Origin: Mauremys mutica
Lineage: Eukaryota > Chordata > Testudines > Geoemydidae
DNA: 64,000 nt
Direction of reading: 5' to 3'
NCBI RefSeq assembly: GCF_020497125.1
Contig: NC_059072.1
Coordinates: 272,286,045 to 272,350,044 of the forward strand
Shown: positions 11,146 through 24,020 of the stretch, in pieces
Layout of the letters: the number at the start of each line of letters is the position of its first letter
How positions within the stretch are numbered: the first letter of the stretch is position 1
The notes under the pieces: generated by a model
Told to the model about the DNA's origin: nothing
The model's input: the letters and a program-made list of their open reading frames with translations, nothing else
Database searches by the model: none
Position numbers and translations under genes: made by a program

Positions 11146-11435
11146 CTAGAGAACAGGGTATTAGATTGGGACTCAGGTGACATGGATTCAGATCCCAGCT
11201 CTGCAACTGATCTGCTGTGTGACCTTTGGCCAGTCATTTCATTTCTGTGCATCACTGTTCCTGTCACTCCCTTTGTTTGTTTTGTCTATTTAGACCATAA
11301 ACATTCTAGGGCAGGGATTGTCTTGCACTGTGTGTGCATACAGTGTCGAGCACAATGGGGTTCCAACCTCAGTTGTGGGTCTCTAGATCAATCTAGTAGA
11401 AATAGTAATAATGATGATGATATTTATAAACAGTA
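11146..11435 (+). mobile_element. MIR/CORE-type SINE
   Basis: The order is worn tRNA-like head, GGATTCAGATCCC (B-box-like), CAGCTCTGCAACTGATCTGC, TGTGTGACCTTTGGCCAGTC (CORE), TTTAGACCATAAACATTCTAGGG, CACAATGGGG, and a tail of (AAT/GAT)n. It is better preserved than the copy at 9018. The (GAT)n tail at 11410-11425 is typical of a SINE 3' end. Confidence 0.7.
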
Positions 11436-11439
11436 GAAG

Positions 11440-13925
11440 CCTTTCCATTGACCTAAACGAGAGATGAATCAAGCCCATGAGCAGGGATGGGCAAACTGAT
11501 TTAGAAGCAGGAAGAAAACCCATCTTCCAAACTTTTGCCCATCCCCCAAACTGAGCATTTCTGAAGGCAAGAGAACATTCAGCTATGGATCCCCACTATT
11601 ACCTCCATCTCTCTCTTACATAATCAGTTCTCAGGATCATGAGGAGAGAGACTCCACAAATCTGCAGCTTTCACAGTCCCTCAGTGCCCTCTGGGTTGTA
11701 AGGTATAGTGTGCTTTTGAATTTTAGAGAGCCTTAAGATTTGTGGAAAACAAAATTCACCTCACACTGGTGCTGTGCTAGCACACTCACTGGATCAGCTG
11801 TGAGGAGGAAGCTTAATGAAAAGAAGGAGAGTTAATATTGCAGCAGCATCCAGTTGGATGCTGCAATTTGCAGGTGCAGTTTCTAGAAATCATTTACTGT
11901 GTGTATTCTACTGTGCCAGCCGAGGGAGGTGGTAGATGATCCTTCAGCCTTAGAGACTGTATTTCCTGAGTCTGAGTGCTTTATTTCTCCACCTTAGTGT
12001 TGCAAGAAAGCTACTTTGTTATATAGAATACTGCTTAGTTAAGGATTGTTTTTAATATGTGTAAAATATGGATATATTCTGTGAATATTCCCAGTTACTT
12101 TATGAAGGGCTAATCATATGGCTACTGTATAGAACTGTATATATTTTTAATTGCTAGTATGGTTAGCGTATCATATAGAGTTGTAAGATTCAATGATGTA
12201 GCTGGTAGCAAGTAGCTGGTTCGATAAAATCAACTGCATGGATTTTTCTGCATTGACTCATTCACAAAATGAAAAAAAAAATTACTTGAATCAGGGATTC
12301 TATAAACCCAGCAGTTTCTCTGACCAAACTGGTGAAACTAATTTATTCCCCAGCAAAAGCCAGCTCATCCAATCTGATATAGTTTTAGAAGGCATATTTT
12401 ATTATTATTGTTTATGGACAGAACTTGACAAACAACATGCATCAGATTAGGTCATCATAATGCAGAAGTACTATTCTTTGCAGTGATTTGAATGGCAAAG
12501 AGTGAATAAAGGCAAATGCATTTAGTAATCCAGGGACAGAATCCAATATTAAGCAGTAATTGAAAAAGATGCGTTGCTTGGAAACTGCTGAGAATACTGC
12601 TTTGTTTCAGTTGAGAGAAATTTAAAGTAGCCATTAAAAAAGTAAAACCTCTTTCCTCCTAAATGCAACTGATGATAGTTTTAAGAAGCAGTGACAGAGA
12701 ACTTTGAATACTGTACTTCAGCCCCACAAATAGTTCAATAAGACACCTTACAAATGTTAAAAGACTTATCCTTAGGTTAGCTAGATAGTATTAGACAATT
12801 CAGATGGAGTTATTAGGTAGTGGGTGCATGAACTTGGACTCAGATTAATGGTAATGAAATAGTCCTACTAAGAATAATGGCCCTTTCAGAAAAGAGTGCA
12901 TGTAATCAGCGGTGTCATGCACCATTGAGTTTTTGTGCAAGGGGCTTGCTGTTTAATAGCTGTTTGGTGGCATTTAGGATTGGATGCAGTTATTAAACAA
13001 CGTAAAAAGCTAATTTGTTTCTTGGCAGGGGGAGTTAGCCCTTTTACTTTCGCCCATACTCACACACGATGACCCTGCAGTTAGATAAACAAAGAGATAG
13101 TAAATGTTACATATGTAGCATGTGCAAAAGGCAGACGGGTTTAGTATTTGTTCTGTGTAAACAAATTCAACACCACTCTGAACATATGCTTATCTAGACA
13201 AGTATCCAAAGATTAATAATTTTATCAAAGGCATGAAATAATAATAAAAGCAGTGCCAAAAGCATGTTCAAAGATTTAACTGAAAAAATAAAAGGTATAT
13301 CAAAGCATTTAGAAAAAGTAATCCACATAGAGTAACTATGAAGAACCAAGCCAGAATCAGAGCAGAATATTGTCTGTAAAGAAGGTTTTTTCATGTGTAT
13401 ATAAAGAGTAAGCACCATAGCATATATAATAATAATACAATATCTTATATTTATATAGCATTTAGGAACCTGCAAGAAATCCTACTGAAATCAACCAGAT
13501 GTAAAAATTGCTTTGTTAATGGGTGCATTACAAGACTTAATTCAGTTTTAATTTAGCTTTGCAAACCTGCAAAATAGTCTGACATTAAAACTGTGTCAAC
13601 ATAAAAATCAACCACAATTTTTCTCCACAGTGGAAAATACATTTCTTTCTACTATATTCTTTAGAAAATAGAAAGACCTTAGCACACGAAAACACTGTAT
13701 TAACTCCCAGGAGGCTCCCACAGAATTTGTGAAGTAATATGATTTTTATCTTTCTGTGAGAGCTGTTTTTATTGTTTCATTATTTATTCTTGTAGTTTCA
13801 AATGTATGCACATCTTTCACTTCCTGTCTTAACGTACTGTGTAATATTGCCATATATTGTTAACCAGCTGGCATGTTTCATTTCCAAGATGCCTGTACTC
13901 CTATGTACATTACACTTGTATAAAT
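11440..13925. other. no recognisable element
   Basis: AT-rich sequence, about 2.5 kb. Open frames at 12238-12450 (+) and 13194-13475 (-) lack recognisable motifs and have the composition expected of random AT-rich frames. No SINE head, LINE motif or TIR pair was seen. Confidence 0.35.
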
Positions 13926-13928
13926 ATA

Positions 13929-14130
13929 GCCAACATTTTCAGACCTGGGTTGCCTAAAGCTAGGTTCTAGAATATAACTTCAATTATTTTCCACAAATCC
14001 TGTGAAAGTCAAGGAGAGCAGTGGGTGCTCAGAACCTTTGAAAATCACACCACTTTTATTAGGGTACCTAAACACATATTCAGAAGGTGACTTAGGCACC
14101 TACGGCACCTACAATTTAAAATTTTGGCCA
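13929..14130. repeat. long-palindrome repeat
   Basis: GCCAACATTTTCAGACCTGG near the left is mirrored loosely by AAAATTTTGGCC at the right, and TTGCCTAAAGCTAGG by GACTTAGGCACCTA. The centre holds GCAGTGGGTGCTCAGAACC. It is an imperfect fold-back about 200 bp long of the same general class as 60095-60312, which shares the TAGGCACCTA and TTTTGGCC blocks. Confidence 0.5.
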
Positions 14131-14512
14131 CATACACAACAATTTGTTAAAGTGGCAAAGTGCATTTAAAGTGACAACATGCCATTAAATATAGAAACCA
14201 ATTAGACAAATTCCCAGTGACCAGCACCCAAATATCCTTAACTTTGTCCCTGAATTTGTGCTCTGGAGTTAATCAACTTATCCAACTTCCAATAAAGTCA
14301 ATGGTAGACTTGAACTTTAATGGGTATTGGGTAAAGCCCTTTTATGGCTTTTTAACATTATAACTTGGGATTCTTAAGTTTGAGTATATATTGTTTTTTC
14401 TGTATTCTCATGTTTGATGATTAATTGTGACATAAACAGTTCCTGAACATAACTTTTATGTCAGCTCATAAACATATGTTTATGCTATGTTTGTTAATAG
14501 CTTGTTTCCAAT

Positions 14513-14764
14513 CAGGGCTGGGTCCAGCTTTTCTGCCGCCCCAAGCGGAAAAAAAAAAAAAAAAGAAAGTGGCAGGTCAATCTCGCCACTTCTTCGGCGG
14601 CAATTCGGCAGCAGCTCAAACAGGATGAGAGGGAATGAGGGGCCCGCCGCCGAATTCCTGCTGAAGACCCGGACATGATGCCCCAATACTGGATGGAGTG
14701 CCGCTCCTTTGAACTGGCCGCCCCAAGCACCTGCTTCTTACGCTGGTGCCCGGAGCGGGGCCTG
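14513..14764 (+). mobile_element. hAT MITE with 8-bp target duplication
   Basis: The 252-bp element begins CAGGGCTGGGTCCAGC and ends GCTGGTGCCCGGAGCGGGGCCTG, and is flanked on both sides by TTTCCAAT (14505-14512 and 14765-14772). Inside are CTTCGGCGGCAATTCGGCAGC and GGGGCCCGCCGCCGAATTC, part of a fold-back, and an A run of about 16. The 8-bp duplication and CAG...CTG ends place it in the hAT superfamily. A broken relative (sharing CAGGGC(C/T)(A/G)G(C/G)TCCAG and the GGCGG(C/G)AATTCGGCAGC block) lies at 61930-62112. Confidence 0.9.
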
Positions 14765-14945
14765 TTTCCAATGCTGTTTCTCTATATGGAATTATTTCCT
14801 TCAGAGGAATGCTATCTGGATGTGCTTATAAACTATTGCAATGGGCACTATAAAGAAACTTATGAACCAGAGCTGATAACGAATGAGACTTTCCATCCTG
14901 TGGTAAATTCTGGTATTCTGAAAGTTGTTGAATTGAGACAAGAAG

Positions 14946-15296
14946 CAGACATGCCAAACCTGCGAGAAAAAAACAGAAATTGGGCTTGTTTTTGGCTTAA
15001 TTGGCTTGTGAGTTGCTTGTTGGCTAGTTTTCGGCTTGTTGCTTATAGTAGTTTGTTGGGGTTTTTTTTTTTTTTGATTGGCTCCCGGCAAGCAGGGGCA
15101 AGGAGGGGAGAGAGTCAGGGGTGCATAGTGGGCCCACCACTGTCCTAGACTGCACACCGGGGATCTAGTCACATAGAGTGTTGGGGTTCTTAGGGATTGG
15201 CTTGTTTTGGCCTTGTTTTGAAATGGGATTAGCTTGATTTTTGGCTTATTGTGAAAGTTGGGGTGATTATTTACTGCGTGAAAGTTGGCAACTGTG
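14946..15296 (+). mobile_element. hAT-like MITE, diverged
   Basis: The left end CAGACATGCCAAACC and the right end GTTGGCAACTGTG fit an inverted repeat of the form CAGGGTTGCCAAC. The flanks ACAAGAAG (14938-14945) and TCGAGAAG (15297-15304) agree at six of eight bases. The body is unusual for its GGCTTG-rich sequence (TTGGCTTGTTTTGGCC and variants) and a GC-rich centre (GGCTCCCGGCAAGCAGGGGC). I recall similar sequence as a common turtle repeat; the hAT assignment rests on the 8-bp duplication. Confidence 0.55.
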
Positions 15297-15299
15297 TCG

Positions 15300-18200
15300 A
15301 GAAGTCACAGCATCCCTGCTTTGTGCAGAATGAAAGTTCAAAACTATTCTATTCAGAAATGTCAAACATTTCATTTCAACTTTTTTGATTGAAATGAAAC
15401 ATTTTCATGTTCCCAAACTGAACCTTTCTGTTTCAGTTTATTGAACCAAATAAAAATGTTTTATTTTGAGTTAATATGAAATTAAACTGCATCTGTCTAT
15501 GCTGCCACAGTGCCTCAAGGGAGCTCCAGTGTAAGTGCCTCATATTCTCATTTTCTTCTATGTGCCAGGCTCCCCAGCCAAACCACATATTCCAGCACTG
15601 TAGTATCTGAGCATTTACGAATCCCATATCAATCAAAATACTAATGACTTTAATAACAATCTTAGTGGTATTTCTGTACAGCAGATATATAATCTGCATA
15701 CCTCCATTGTCATCTATTTGTTATATCAGAACGTGAGATTGTGTTTTCTGCACAAATATTTTGATTTAAGTGTTTTACACTAGGGAGCTGCTAGGGATAT
15801 GTCAGTCAAGATGGGAACTATCTGCCTTCACTTAAGAAATAATGCAAGAACGATTAGCGCTGACATTCTGGCTTAATTCCCTTTTGAGCCTGCAGAACTG
15901 GTATGATGAAGAGGGGCCAAAACAACCCCTTAATATTGAAGAAGCTCACTGGAGAAAAAAATGCTGGCAGGGTTTAAAAGCCGAGGGAACCAGACTGAAA
16001 GGACACTCAGACACAGGAACCTGTGGGAATGTCTGAAGAAGCCAAGCCTACTTAGGTCAGTGTAGGTCTGGAGTAATAGAATATGTGTGTAGGCTGCTTG
16101 TTGTTTTTTAAAATCCTGCTTTTTTTAATCCTTTATTGCTTTGTTACAATTACCACATAAAAATTCTGAGTTTTAAGAATGCTGCTGGTCAATCTGTCAG
16201 TCTCATTGATCCCAGTTTTTGAAAGAAAGGAAGGAATCACATGTGCCTGAAATCCAGTCAGACCCGCAGCATGTTAAGTAGTTGGTATACATGAGATTCT
16301 GCAGACAAGATCCAGTCTAGCAGTGGAAGAGTTAGACAGCTAGAGGAAAGAGGCCTATTACCTGAGGATATGCACTCTGAGAGATCAGAAGTGTGAGTGC
16401 TCTAACCGTGGCACCGTTTTAGAATGTATTTTCAATAGTAGAGTGAAACCCTAGATTAAAAATACAATTATTATTCATATTGTTGTTCACAAAATTGATG
16501 TTTCTTACTCTCTTTGTAAAGTATATTTGTAGAGCTGTACAAATTAAGAATAATAACTACCGATAGTAATAATAGGGTTGCCCCAACAGGAGATTTAGCT
16601 CTAAGAACAAAACAATCAGTCAAATAGACTCTAATTATGAATTAGAAAATATTTTCATTTGGCTGGATATGCTGTCTGGCTAGGTTTATGATAGTAAGGA
16701 ATTTGGAGTAAGATTTACCATTTTCTTGACACACAAAAATCCATAGAATCCAAGAGTTAAGCATAACAGTCTCCCCAACTGTCCCATTTTGACCTACAAG
16801 AAAACAAGCCATTTCTAATCCAATCACATATAGTGCAATACTCAGAAGTGAAACTAGGAAGTTAATTAACATGGACAAATAAAAGTACTTGAGATATTTT
16901 CAACAAACTTTTACTGCAAAATATCTTCTGATTTATTCAGCAATTCCTTGTGACATTCTTTACTTTCCATTGTGGCAGCACTAGCTAATAAATCCAAACT
17001 ACTGCAAATATTATAGCAAGCTGAATTTAGTTTTTATTTTGCAGTAATGGAAAGCAATATTTTGAAAACACACATGAAATTTTAAATCATGAATCCATAT
17101 ACAAATAATTATTAGTTCTTCAGGGTTGTACATTGCTCAACTAACATCCAGATAATGCCATTTAAATGGTTCTTAAATGATTGAAATACCGATTAAAAAA
17201 ATTAAATGTAAAGAAAAGACATTTTCACAATTGGGGACTAAAGGGAAAAAAGTTATTGATTGATCAAAAAAGATAGGGAATTCTTGCAAAAAAACAAACA
17301 TACAAATTTATTAGTCCATCTACCCTTGTTTTTTCTGTTGCTCCCATCAATGAAATCTAAACCCTGATCAATCACTCTACATGGTATGTAATTAAAGTGT
17401 TAAAAGAATTTGCCACTATACCACTAAAAGCCTAATTCAAAACCCACTGAAGTCAATGGAAGTCAAAAGGTGAAAGAATTTGTAATAATTTAGCTTTAAA
17501 TTCTAGTTTGTACATTCCATTCAGGGACCTGCCAGTGCAAAACTACTTTTCAAGGAGCACGAGAATATATCATCTGATAAAATATAACATTCATTCAATA
17601 TGCTACTTTAAAAAGCAAATTGGCATCAAATATTGAACAGTGGCTGAGCTCTTCAAGTCACACTCCAATGCTTTGAGCCAATATAAGTGTCCATTCCAAT
17701 AAAAAAGAAACAACTTAACTGAGCTTAATAAGAACACAGCTAGAGTGCACTTGGAAAGACAGAGTCCCAAATTATTTTTCCTACTGATGACAACACCCCA
17801 AACTCTCCAGCAAGGTATGACATGACAAAAGTCAGCCAGTGGAGAACAAGGTGAAAAATACTGGGTTTGAGTCTCCCCTGTGCTTGGATTCCAGAAAAGT
17901 GAGGAGGGCCAACAGGGAACCAATTACAACTCTTTTAAACTGCACTGGCCTGTCCTCAGAGTTAGAGCAATTTAATTTATGCTACATTTATAGTCCCCAA
18001 GGGAACTTATGCCAGTGGAGGATCAGCATAGCGGTGAAGTGCTCAAACACATGGCCAACACACCTTCTCAATCCCTCATGAATTGGTAGATCCCCAAGGC
18101 ATGGGAAGAGGCTTATCCAGGAACTGGTTGTGATGGTGTTATACCAGTAGGACGGTCGCAGTTAATTATCTCATGGTGCAATACCTGAACTGTGAAAAGG

Positions 18201-20690
18201 GGCACAGGAGTTTGCTTGTTACATTAAAGCAAATTCTCATGGATGGATTTATCTTGATGTCCATGACCTGTTTCAGGTGCTTGTTAAAGCTGCTCCCTTT
18301 TACAGTTTAATCCTTTACCCAGAGTTCCATATATTCACTTTTATTTTTCAGTTATCCTATTGGGGTTAGACTCTGCCACCCTCACCCATTGACCAATACA
18401 TTATCCAGTAAGTAGCCACACTGAAATAAATTATTTTAATCGTACTATTTGCAGAGTAAGGGACTGCTCAGCATGGGTAAGGATGGCTGAATCTGTGCCT
18501 TCCTGATCTACTAAACTAACTGATTTAGAATGAAGGTGAAAAAGTAATGATGAACTATGGGCATATGTGAGTGCTGGAATGCTTTTTAATGAGTCAGAAT
18601 AGGTAAAGCACCTAAAAAGTCATTTTAATATGATGGTTTTATTTTCAGTTCTTTTTTAATCAAAAGACGTCCTTTATATCTATCTTCCACTCTAGTGATG
18701 GCATATAGTGTTTTGTTAATGTTCTTTTCCAAATGAATCTTACCACACAGCTATTGCCCTTTTACTCAATGAAACAGCATGGAATATAGATTAATGCAAG
18801 TCACCATGGAATTTAAGGTCTAAACAAAAGAGAACTTTTTAAAAAAAAGAGAAAATGTTAACCCATTTTGAATTTTTCATACCCAAGGGATGAGAACAAG
18901 CTTAGTGCTCCATTTTAAGTGAATCCAGTCATATGACAAATGCCCTTTTGCTGTTATGAAACATTTTTGAATTGTAGATTGAAACAATGTACTTGGGGAT
19001 TTCACAACAGACTAGTAAGTATAAAAGAATGAGGATATAAGCTTTGTTCAGCCAAGAATCCAAGCTGACAGCAGACGTTTTGCATAATGGACATTTTAAA
19101 ACAATTAAGTAGGTCAGACAGAGAAAATTAAGTGTTATCACTTTTTATTGTGTGAGTACACTTTCTGTTCTCTATCTCCTACACTCAAAAAGACACCTGT
19201 GAACCTGGCAGCTGCTGGAAGAGCATTTTAACAGGCTCCATTCTGCTGACTAGAACAATCAGCATTCAGTTTTGTCCTCCACTGTCTATCAGGCTCCTCT
19301 ACTAGTGAGGGTTCCAAGGTAAAGGCCAAACACTGTATTTGTTGCACAATACACTTTGAGTCCCCTCATTTGTGAAAACTAACAAACCAGATATTATGCA
19401 AGTGCATGCATCCTAAAGAGTTTGCTCAGTCAGCTGTGAGTCTAAGGTTGCTCTACTTGTTCTGCTACTGAATATGAAAATTTTTACGCGTAGAAGAAAA
19501 AGAATGTGTTCAATAAATCTATAAGCAAACAATTCAAAGACACTTGTCATATCTCCTGTGGATTCTATGCACTAGGATAATTTTATTAGTGATGGTCTAT
19601 GAAATAATACAGACAAGTTCTCCTTTTTGTTTTTTCTTTATTGTTCAACAACAACAAACACATACTGCAGAACTCTGCATTTTGGACATAATAAAACTTT
19701 GCCTCTGGTATAACTCTTCACATGTCCCAGTAATATTGTATTTTATTGCTCTCATTTCAGCTGCATTGATATATTTTAATGACAGTTTTGAAGAGATTTT
19801 TTAATCATATCAGTCTGCTTTAGTCACTATGTTCAGGAGGAGATAACATTCTTTTTTTTCTATGTAAAAGCACAATATCATGGGGAGGAAAATATTCTAG
19901 TAAAATTCAAGGAGTTGCTAAACTACTGTCCTACACCCATACAAACATAGATGGGTAAAGAAGAGTTTTCCTGTGCAATCATGTCCCTTCCCCGCAAGCT
20001 GTTCTACAGGATCAAGGAGACATACATAGTTTTGGGGTAGGCTCAGGTAAGGCATGCATCACCTGGTGCCCATCTGGCCAACAGGGGATCTGCACAAAAA
20101 ATAATACTGACATCAATATTAACTGTTGTATGGAAACACAAATCCTGATCCACAAGTGAGGGTTCCTGTGCAATGGCCAAAATGGAGGCTATTGGAGCTG
20201 CACTTACAAGGAGTCAAAATGGGAACAGGATGTCCTGTATCCAGTACAGATGCTCAAGGCCTCCATACAGAAGGCTCTGGCCTCTGGAAGCTCCCTGAGA
20301 GGCATGGGTTTTTTCGGCCAAACCCCTGTTCACTAACTGTAGTGAGCAATTCCATGCCCCCACACTACAACTCTTAGTTTATGGAGTTCCTAGTTTGCTT
20401 TCTTTCATAAGGAACTTTCAGTTAGCAAGATATAAATCCTGACCCCAACTACCAAGAAACAGATTAGTTCATTTTGGAGATGTCCAAAAACTACAGACAC
20501 TTTGTTCGGCCATTCTGTATTATGGCAGCACTCCTCATGAAGAAGAAAGCTCTACAACAAGACCAGTGTAATTTGCTCCTTGCAAGGATTATTGGGTTGA
20601 CACCTCTGCATGCTGAAGTGTTCTGTTCTTTCACGGAACATATATGATGGAAGCAGAGGCTGCTGCAGTGTGAGCTTCTTCATGCTGCCC
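15300..20690. other. long stretch without recognisable element
   Basis: About 5.4 kb of AT-rich sequence. Small features only: a fold-back remnant near 17425-17475 (CCCACTGAAGTCAATGGAAG) and a CAA run near 19650. The open frames here (for example 15842-16036, 17839-18081, 19544-19804 and 20126-20377) show no domain motif, and no splice-flanked conserved exon could be recognised. Confidence 0.3.
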
Positions 20691-20697
20691 TTACAAT

Positions 20698-20790
20698 TCA
20701 TAGAATCATAGATTATTAGGGTTGGAAGGGACCTCAGGAGATCATCTAGTCCAATCTCCTCCTCCTGTATTTTATTTTGTCCCCCCCCCC
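20698..20790 (-). mobile_element. CR1 3'-end fragment
   Basis: The plus strand reads TCATAGAATCATAGATTATTAGGG then GGAAGGGACCTCAGGAGATCATCTAGTCCAA, which is the reverse complement of the CR1 3' terminus (tandem TTCTATGA octamers after GGTCCCTTCC). Only about 70-90 bp survive before sequence similarity stops at a C run. Confidence 0.8.
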
Positions 20791-20927
20791 TTAAATTACT
20801 AAATTTAAGAGGGAAGTTCATTTTCCATGCCCATGCCTTCTTTATATTCTCTGCTGACACTTGAGATTGCTGTATGCATTGGTGTTAAAGTCATATCAGT
20901 CCCAGGATATGGGTGGGTGAGATAATA

Positions 20928-21083
20928 TTACATAAGACATAAAAATGTCCATACTGGGTCAGACCAAAGGTCCATCTAGCCCAGTATCCTATCTTCTGAC
21001 AGTGGCCAATGCCAGGTGCCCAAGAGGGAATGAACAGAATAGGTAATCATGAAGTGATCTATCACCTTGGTTATGGTGTAGAT
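20928..21083 (-). mobile_element. CR1 3'-UTR fragment (TTCTTATG-tail subfamily)
   Basis: On the minus strand the fragment ends GGTCTGACCCAGTATGGACATTTTTATG, preceded by ATGGACC and GGCACCTGGCATTGGCCACTG. This is a different CR1 3'-UTR from the one at 20698. The hAT element at 21084 sits at its inner end. Beyond that MITE I do not see the CR1 UTR resume. Confidence 0.65.
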
Positions 21084-21417
21084 CAGGGGTATGCAACCTT
21101 CGGCATGTGTTCTATTAGGGTAATCCACTCGCGTGCCACAAGACATTTTGTTTACATTGACTGCAGGCATGGCCCCCCGCAGCTCCCAGTAGCCACAGTT
21201 CACCGTTCCTGGCCAATGGGAACTGCAGGAAGTGGCAGCAAGCACGTCCCTGAAGCCTGCGCCACTTCCTGCAGCTCCCATTGGCCGGGAACGGCAAACT
21301 GCAGCCACTGGGAACTGAAGGGGGCCGTGCCTGCAGACAGTCAATGTAAACAAAATGTCTCGCGGCCCGCCAGCAGATTACCCTGATGGGCTGTGTGCCG
21401 AAGGTTGCCTACCCCTG
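21084..21417 (+). mobile_element. 334-bp palindromic hAT MITE with 8-bp target duplication
   Basis: Starts CAGGGGTATGCAACCTTCGG and ends CCGAAGGTTGCCTACCCCTG, with GTGTAGAT duplicated on both flanks (21076-21083 and 21418-21425). Nearly the whole element is self-complementary: ACATTTTGTTTACATTGACTG mirrors CAGTCAATGTAAACAAAATGT. It belongs to the GGTTGC-ended group with 42577, 45725 and 58238 but to its own subfamily, since its arms carry TTTGTTTACATTGACTGCAG where the others carry GTTTGTTTACCTGC. It has no coding capacity; open frames inside it are palindrome shadows. Confidence 0.95.
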
Positions 21418-21429
21418 GTGTAGATTTTG

Positions 21430-22140
21430 TGAAATGAACCTCCATTGAATAGAAACTAGATTGAAGTCACTCAGCTCATTTCAATGAATTTCAGTCACTG
21501 CTGATCTAGGGTTATGGTTTATTTTAAAAATATTTTTAGCCAAGAATAAAATAATCACACACATAAAAACAAATACTTTACTAGTTCTTGGTCTCATACA
21601 CAATCAGTGCAGTTCATGGTGTAAGTGTGCCCAACTTTCCTTTCCCTTCCACAGGTCTTTGTTTTCATTATCTGAGCATTCACCATTGGAAGGATTTAAA
21701 AAAGGCAAGAACCTAAAGTTGGAATAAGAGTATCATATTTCCTATAAGAATGTAAGAGTATAAGATTCCAGGCCAGATTCTCCAGTATCATGCAACCAGT
21801 TGGTGCCACGCTGCCAACACAATCTGGTATTAAAGATACTTTAAAACTGGTCTTCTAGTGGCATAGGGGCCCTTATCAGGGGGTGGGAGGATGAAAATGG
21901 GTTGTCAGCATAGCAGGGAAATGAGGAAAGGAGGAGTGGGTAGGATGCCCTCATACCATACCAAATTTTAGGTGAAGTTTCAGCCTTTTGCAACCATCTG
22001 CAATTGGTATAACAGATCCTGTCAAACTAAGTTGATATCTCTTTTTCATGAGATTAAAATTTTGATTGATAAAGATGTTCAAATAATAGACACATTCTGT
22101 AATACTTAGTATTGCACAACATTTTGATTAAGAAACTAGA
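21430..22140. other. no recognisable element
   Basis: AT-rich sequence with a GC-richer patch near 21860-21950 and no motif-bearing frame. The segment near 21770-21830 resembles a worn old repeat but cannot be classified. Confidence 0.35.
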
Positions 22141-22149
22141 ACAATACAA

Positions 22150-22511
22150 AGTCAACATAGCACACATTAAATAGATTAAAAACTCTCTAAATGACAGGTC
22201 TCAAAATTTAATTATCAATGGGAATCATCATCAAATGGGTATGTTTCTAGCAGGGTTATGAAGGGATTGGTTCTTGACCCTACACTATTTAACATTTTTA
22301 TCTCTGACTTGGAAGGAAACAAAATGATCACTGATAATAATTGCAGATGACAAAAAAGATTGGTGGAGTGGTAAATAATGAAGGGAATGGGCCACTGATA
22401 CAGAGTGACCTGGATCACTTGGTAATCTGGGCACAAGCAAACAATATGTGTTTTACTGTAGCCAAATGTAAAGTCATACCTAGGAACCAAGAATGCAGGC
22501 CATACTATCAG
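22150..22511 (+). pseudogene. old CR1-like LINE, RT segment left of a nested insertion
   Basis: Across frames the plus strand reads LTLHYLTFLSLTW (the PxLFNIFxxDL block), IADDKKIGGVVNNEG (the catalytic ADD block), DLDHLVIWAQANNMCFTVAKCKVIPRNQ. This matches the order of CR1-clade RT motifs. The copy stops at 22511 exactly where a minus-strand CR1 tail begins, and its continuation resumes at 25911. It is heavily mutated and differs from the younger CR1 copies, so it is an older lineage. Confidence 0.7.
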
Positions 22512-23014
22512 GATCATAGAATCATAGAACTGGAAGGGACCTTGAGAGGTCATCTAGTCCAGTCCTTGCAGTCAAGGCAGGACCAATTATTATCTAGACC
22601 ATCCAAGACAAGTGTTTGTCTAACCTCTTAAAAATCTCCAATGATGGAGATTCCACAACCTCCCTAGGCAATTTATTCCAGTGCTTAACTACCCTGACAG
22701 CTGGGAAGTTTTTTCCTAATGTTTAATCTAAACTACCCCTGCTGCAATTTAAGCCCATTGCTTTTTGTCCTATTCTCAGAGGTTAAGGAGAACAATTTTC
22801 TCCCTCCTCCTTGTAACAACTTTTTATGTACCTGAAAACTGTTATCATGTCCCCTCTAAGTCTTCTCTTCTCCATACTAAATAAACCCAATTTTTTCAAT
22901 CTTCCCTCAAAGGTCATGTTTTTCACACCTTTAATATTTTTTTTGCTTTTCTCTGGACTTTCTCCAATATCTTCTTATCTTTCCTGAAATGTGGCTCCCA
23001 GAACTGTATCTTGC

Positions 23015-24020
23015 TTACAATACTCCTGCTATTACATCCCAGAATGATGTTTGCTTTTTTTTTGCAACAGTGTTACACTGTTGACTCATATTTAGCTTGT
23101 GATCCACTAATCTTTTCATCCTATTTACTCCAGTCCATTTCTCCAGTTTATCCAGATCATTTTGAATTTTAATCCTGTCTTCCAAAGCACTTGTAACCCC
23201 TCCCAGCGTGGTATCATCTGCAAACTTTATAAGTGTACTCTCTATGCCATTATCTAAATCATTCATGAAGATATTGAATAGAACTGTACCCAGAACCGAT
23301 CTCTGCAGGACCTCACTCATTATGCCCTTCCAGCCCTGATAACTGCTCTCTGGGAACAATTTTCCAACCAATTATGCACCCACCTTATAGTAGCTCCATC
23401 TAGGTTGTATTTCCCTAGTTTGTTTATGAGAAGGTCATGCGAGACAGTATCAAAAGCCTTACTAAAGTCAAGTTATACCACATCTACCGCTCCCCCCTAT
23501 CTACAAGGCTTGTTACCCTGTCAAAGAAAGCTATCAGGTTGGTTTGGCATGATTTGTTCTTGACAAATCCATGCTGACTTACTTATCACTTCATTATTTT
23601 CTAGGTGTTTGCAAATTGATTCCTTAATTATTTGCTCCATTATCTTTCCGGGGACAGAAGTTAAGCTGACTGGTCTGTAATTCCCCGGGTTGTCCTTATT
23701 TCCCTTTTGATAGATGGGCCATATATTTGCTCTTTTTCAGTCTCCTGGAATGTCTCCCATCTTCCATGACTTTTCAAAGATAATTGCTTAGATATCTCCT
23801 CAGTCAGTTCCTTAAATATTCTAGGATGCATTTCATCAGGTCCTAGTGATTTGAAGACATCTAACTTGTCTAAGTAATTTTTGACTTGTTCTTTCCCTAT
23901 TTTAGTCTCTGATCGTACCTCATTTTCACCTGCATTCATTATGTTAGCTGTCCAAACGCCACCAACCTTCTTGGTGAAAACCAAAACAAAGAAGTCATTA
24001 AGCACCTCTGCCATTTCCAC
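23015..24020 (-). pseudogene. CR1 ORF2 reverse transcriptase, disrupted
   Basis: Starts with [16 protein letters not shown], then [18 protein letters not shown] (RT block 1), and later VLGTVLFNIFMNDLDNGIESTLIKFADDTTLGG, which contains the catalytic FADD. It continues NDLDKLEKWTGVNRMK and [17 protein letters not shown]. Several frameshifts lie between 23660 and 23370. FADD is the expected CR1 form of YxDD. Confidence 0.85.

Noticed and set aside
20126..20377. 83-codon plus-strand frame as a possible host exon
   Set aside because: No recognised domain, no acceptor/donor pair of convincing strength at its edges, and composition is typical of a chance frame.
21009..21386. 125-codon frames on both strands
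   Set aside because: They lie inside the palindromic hAT MITE; self-complementarity of a GC-rich palindrome creates similar frames on both strands.
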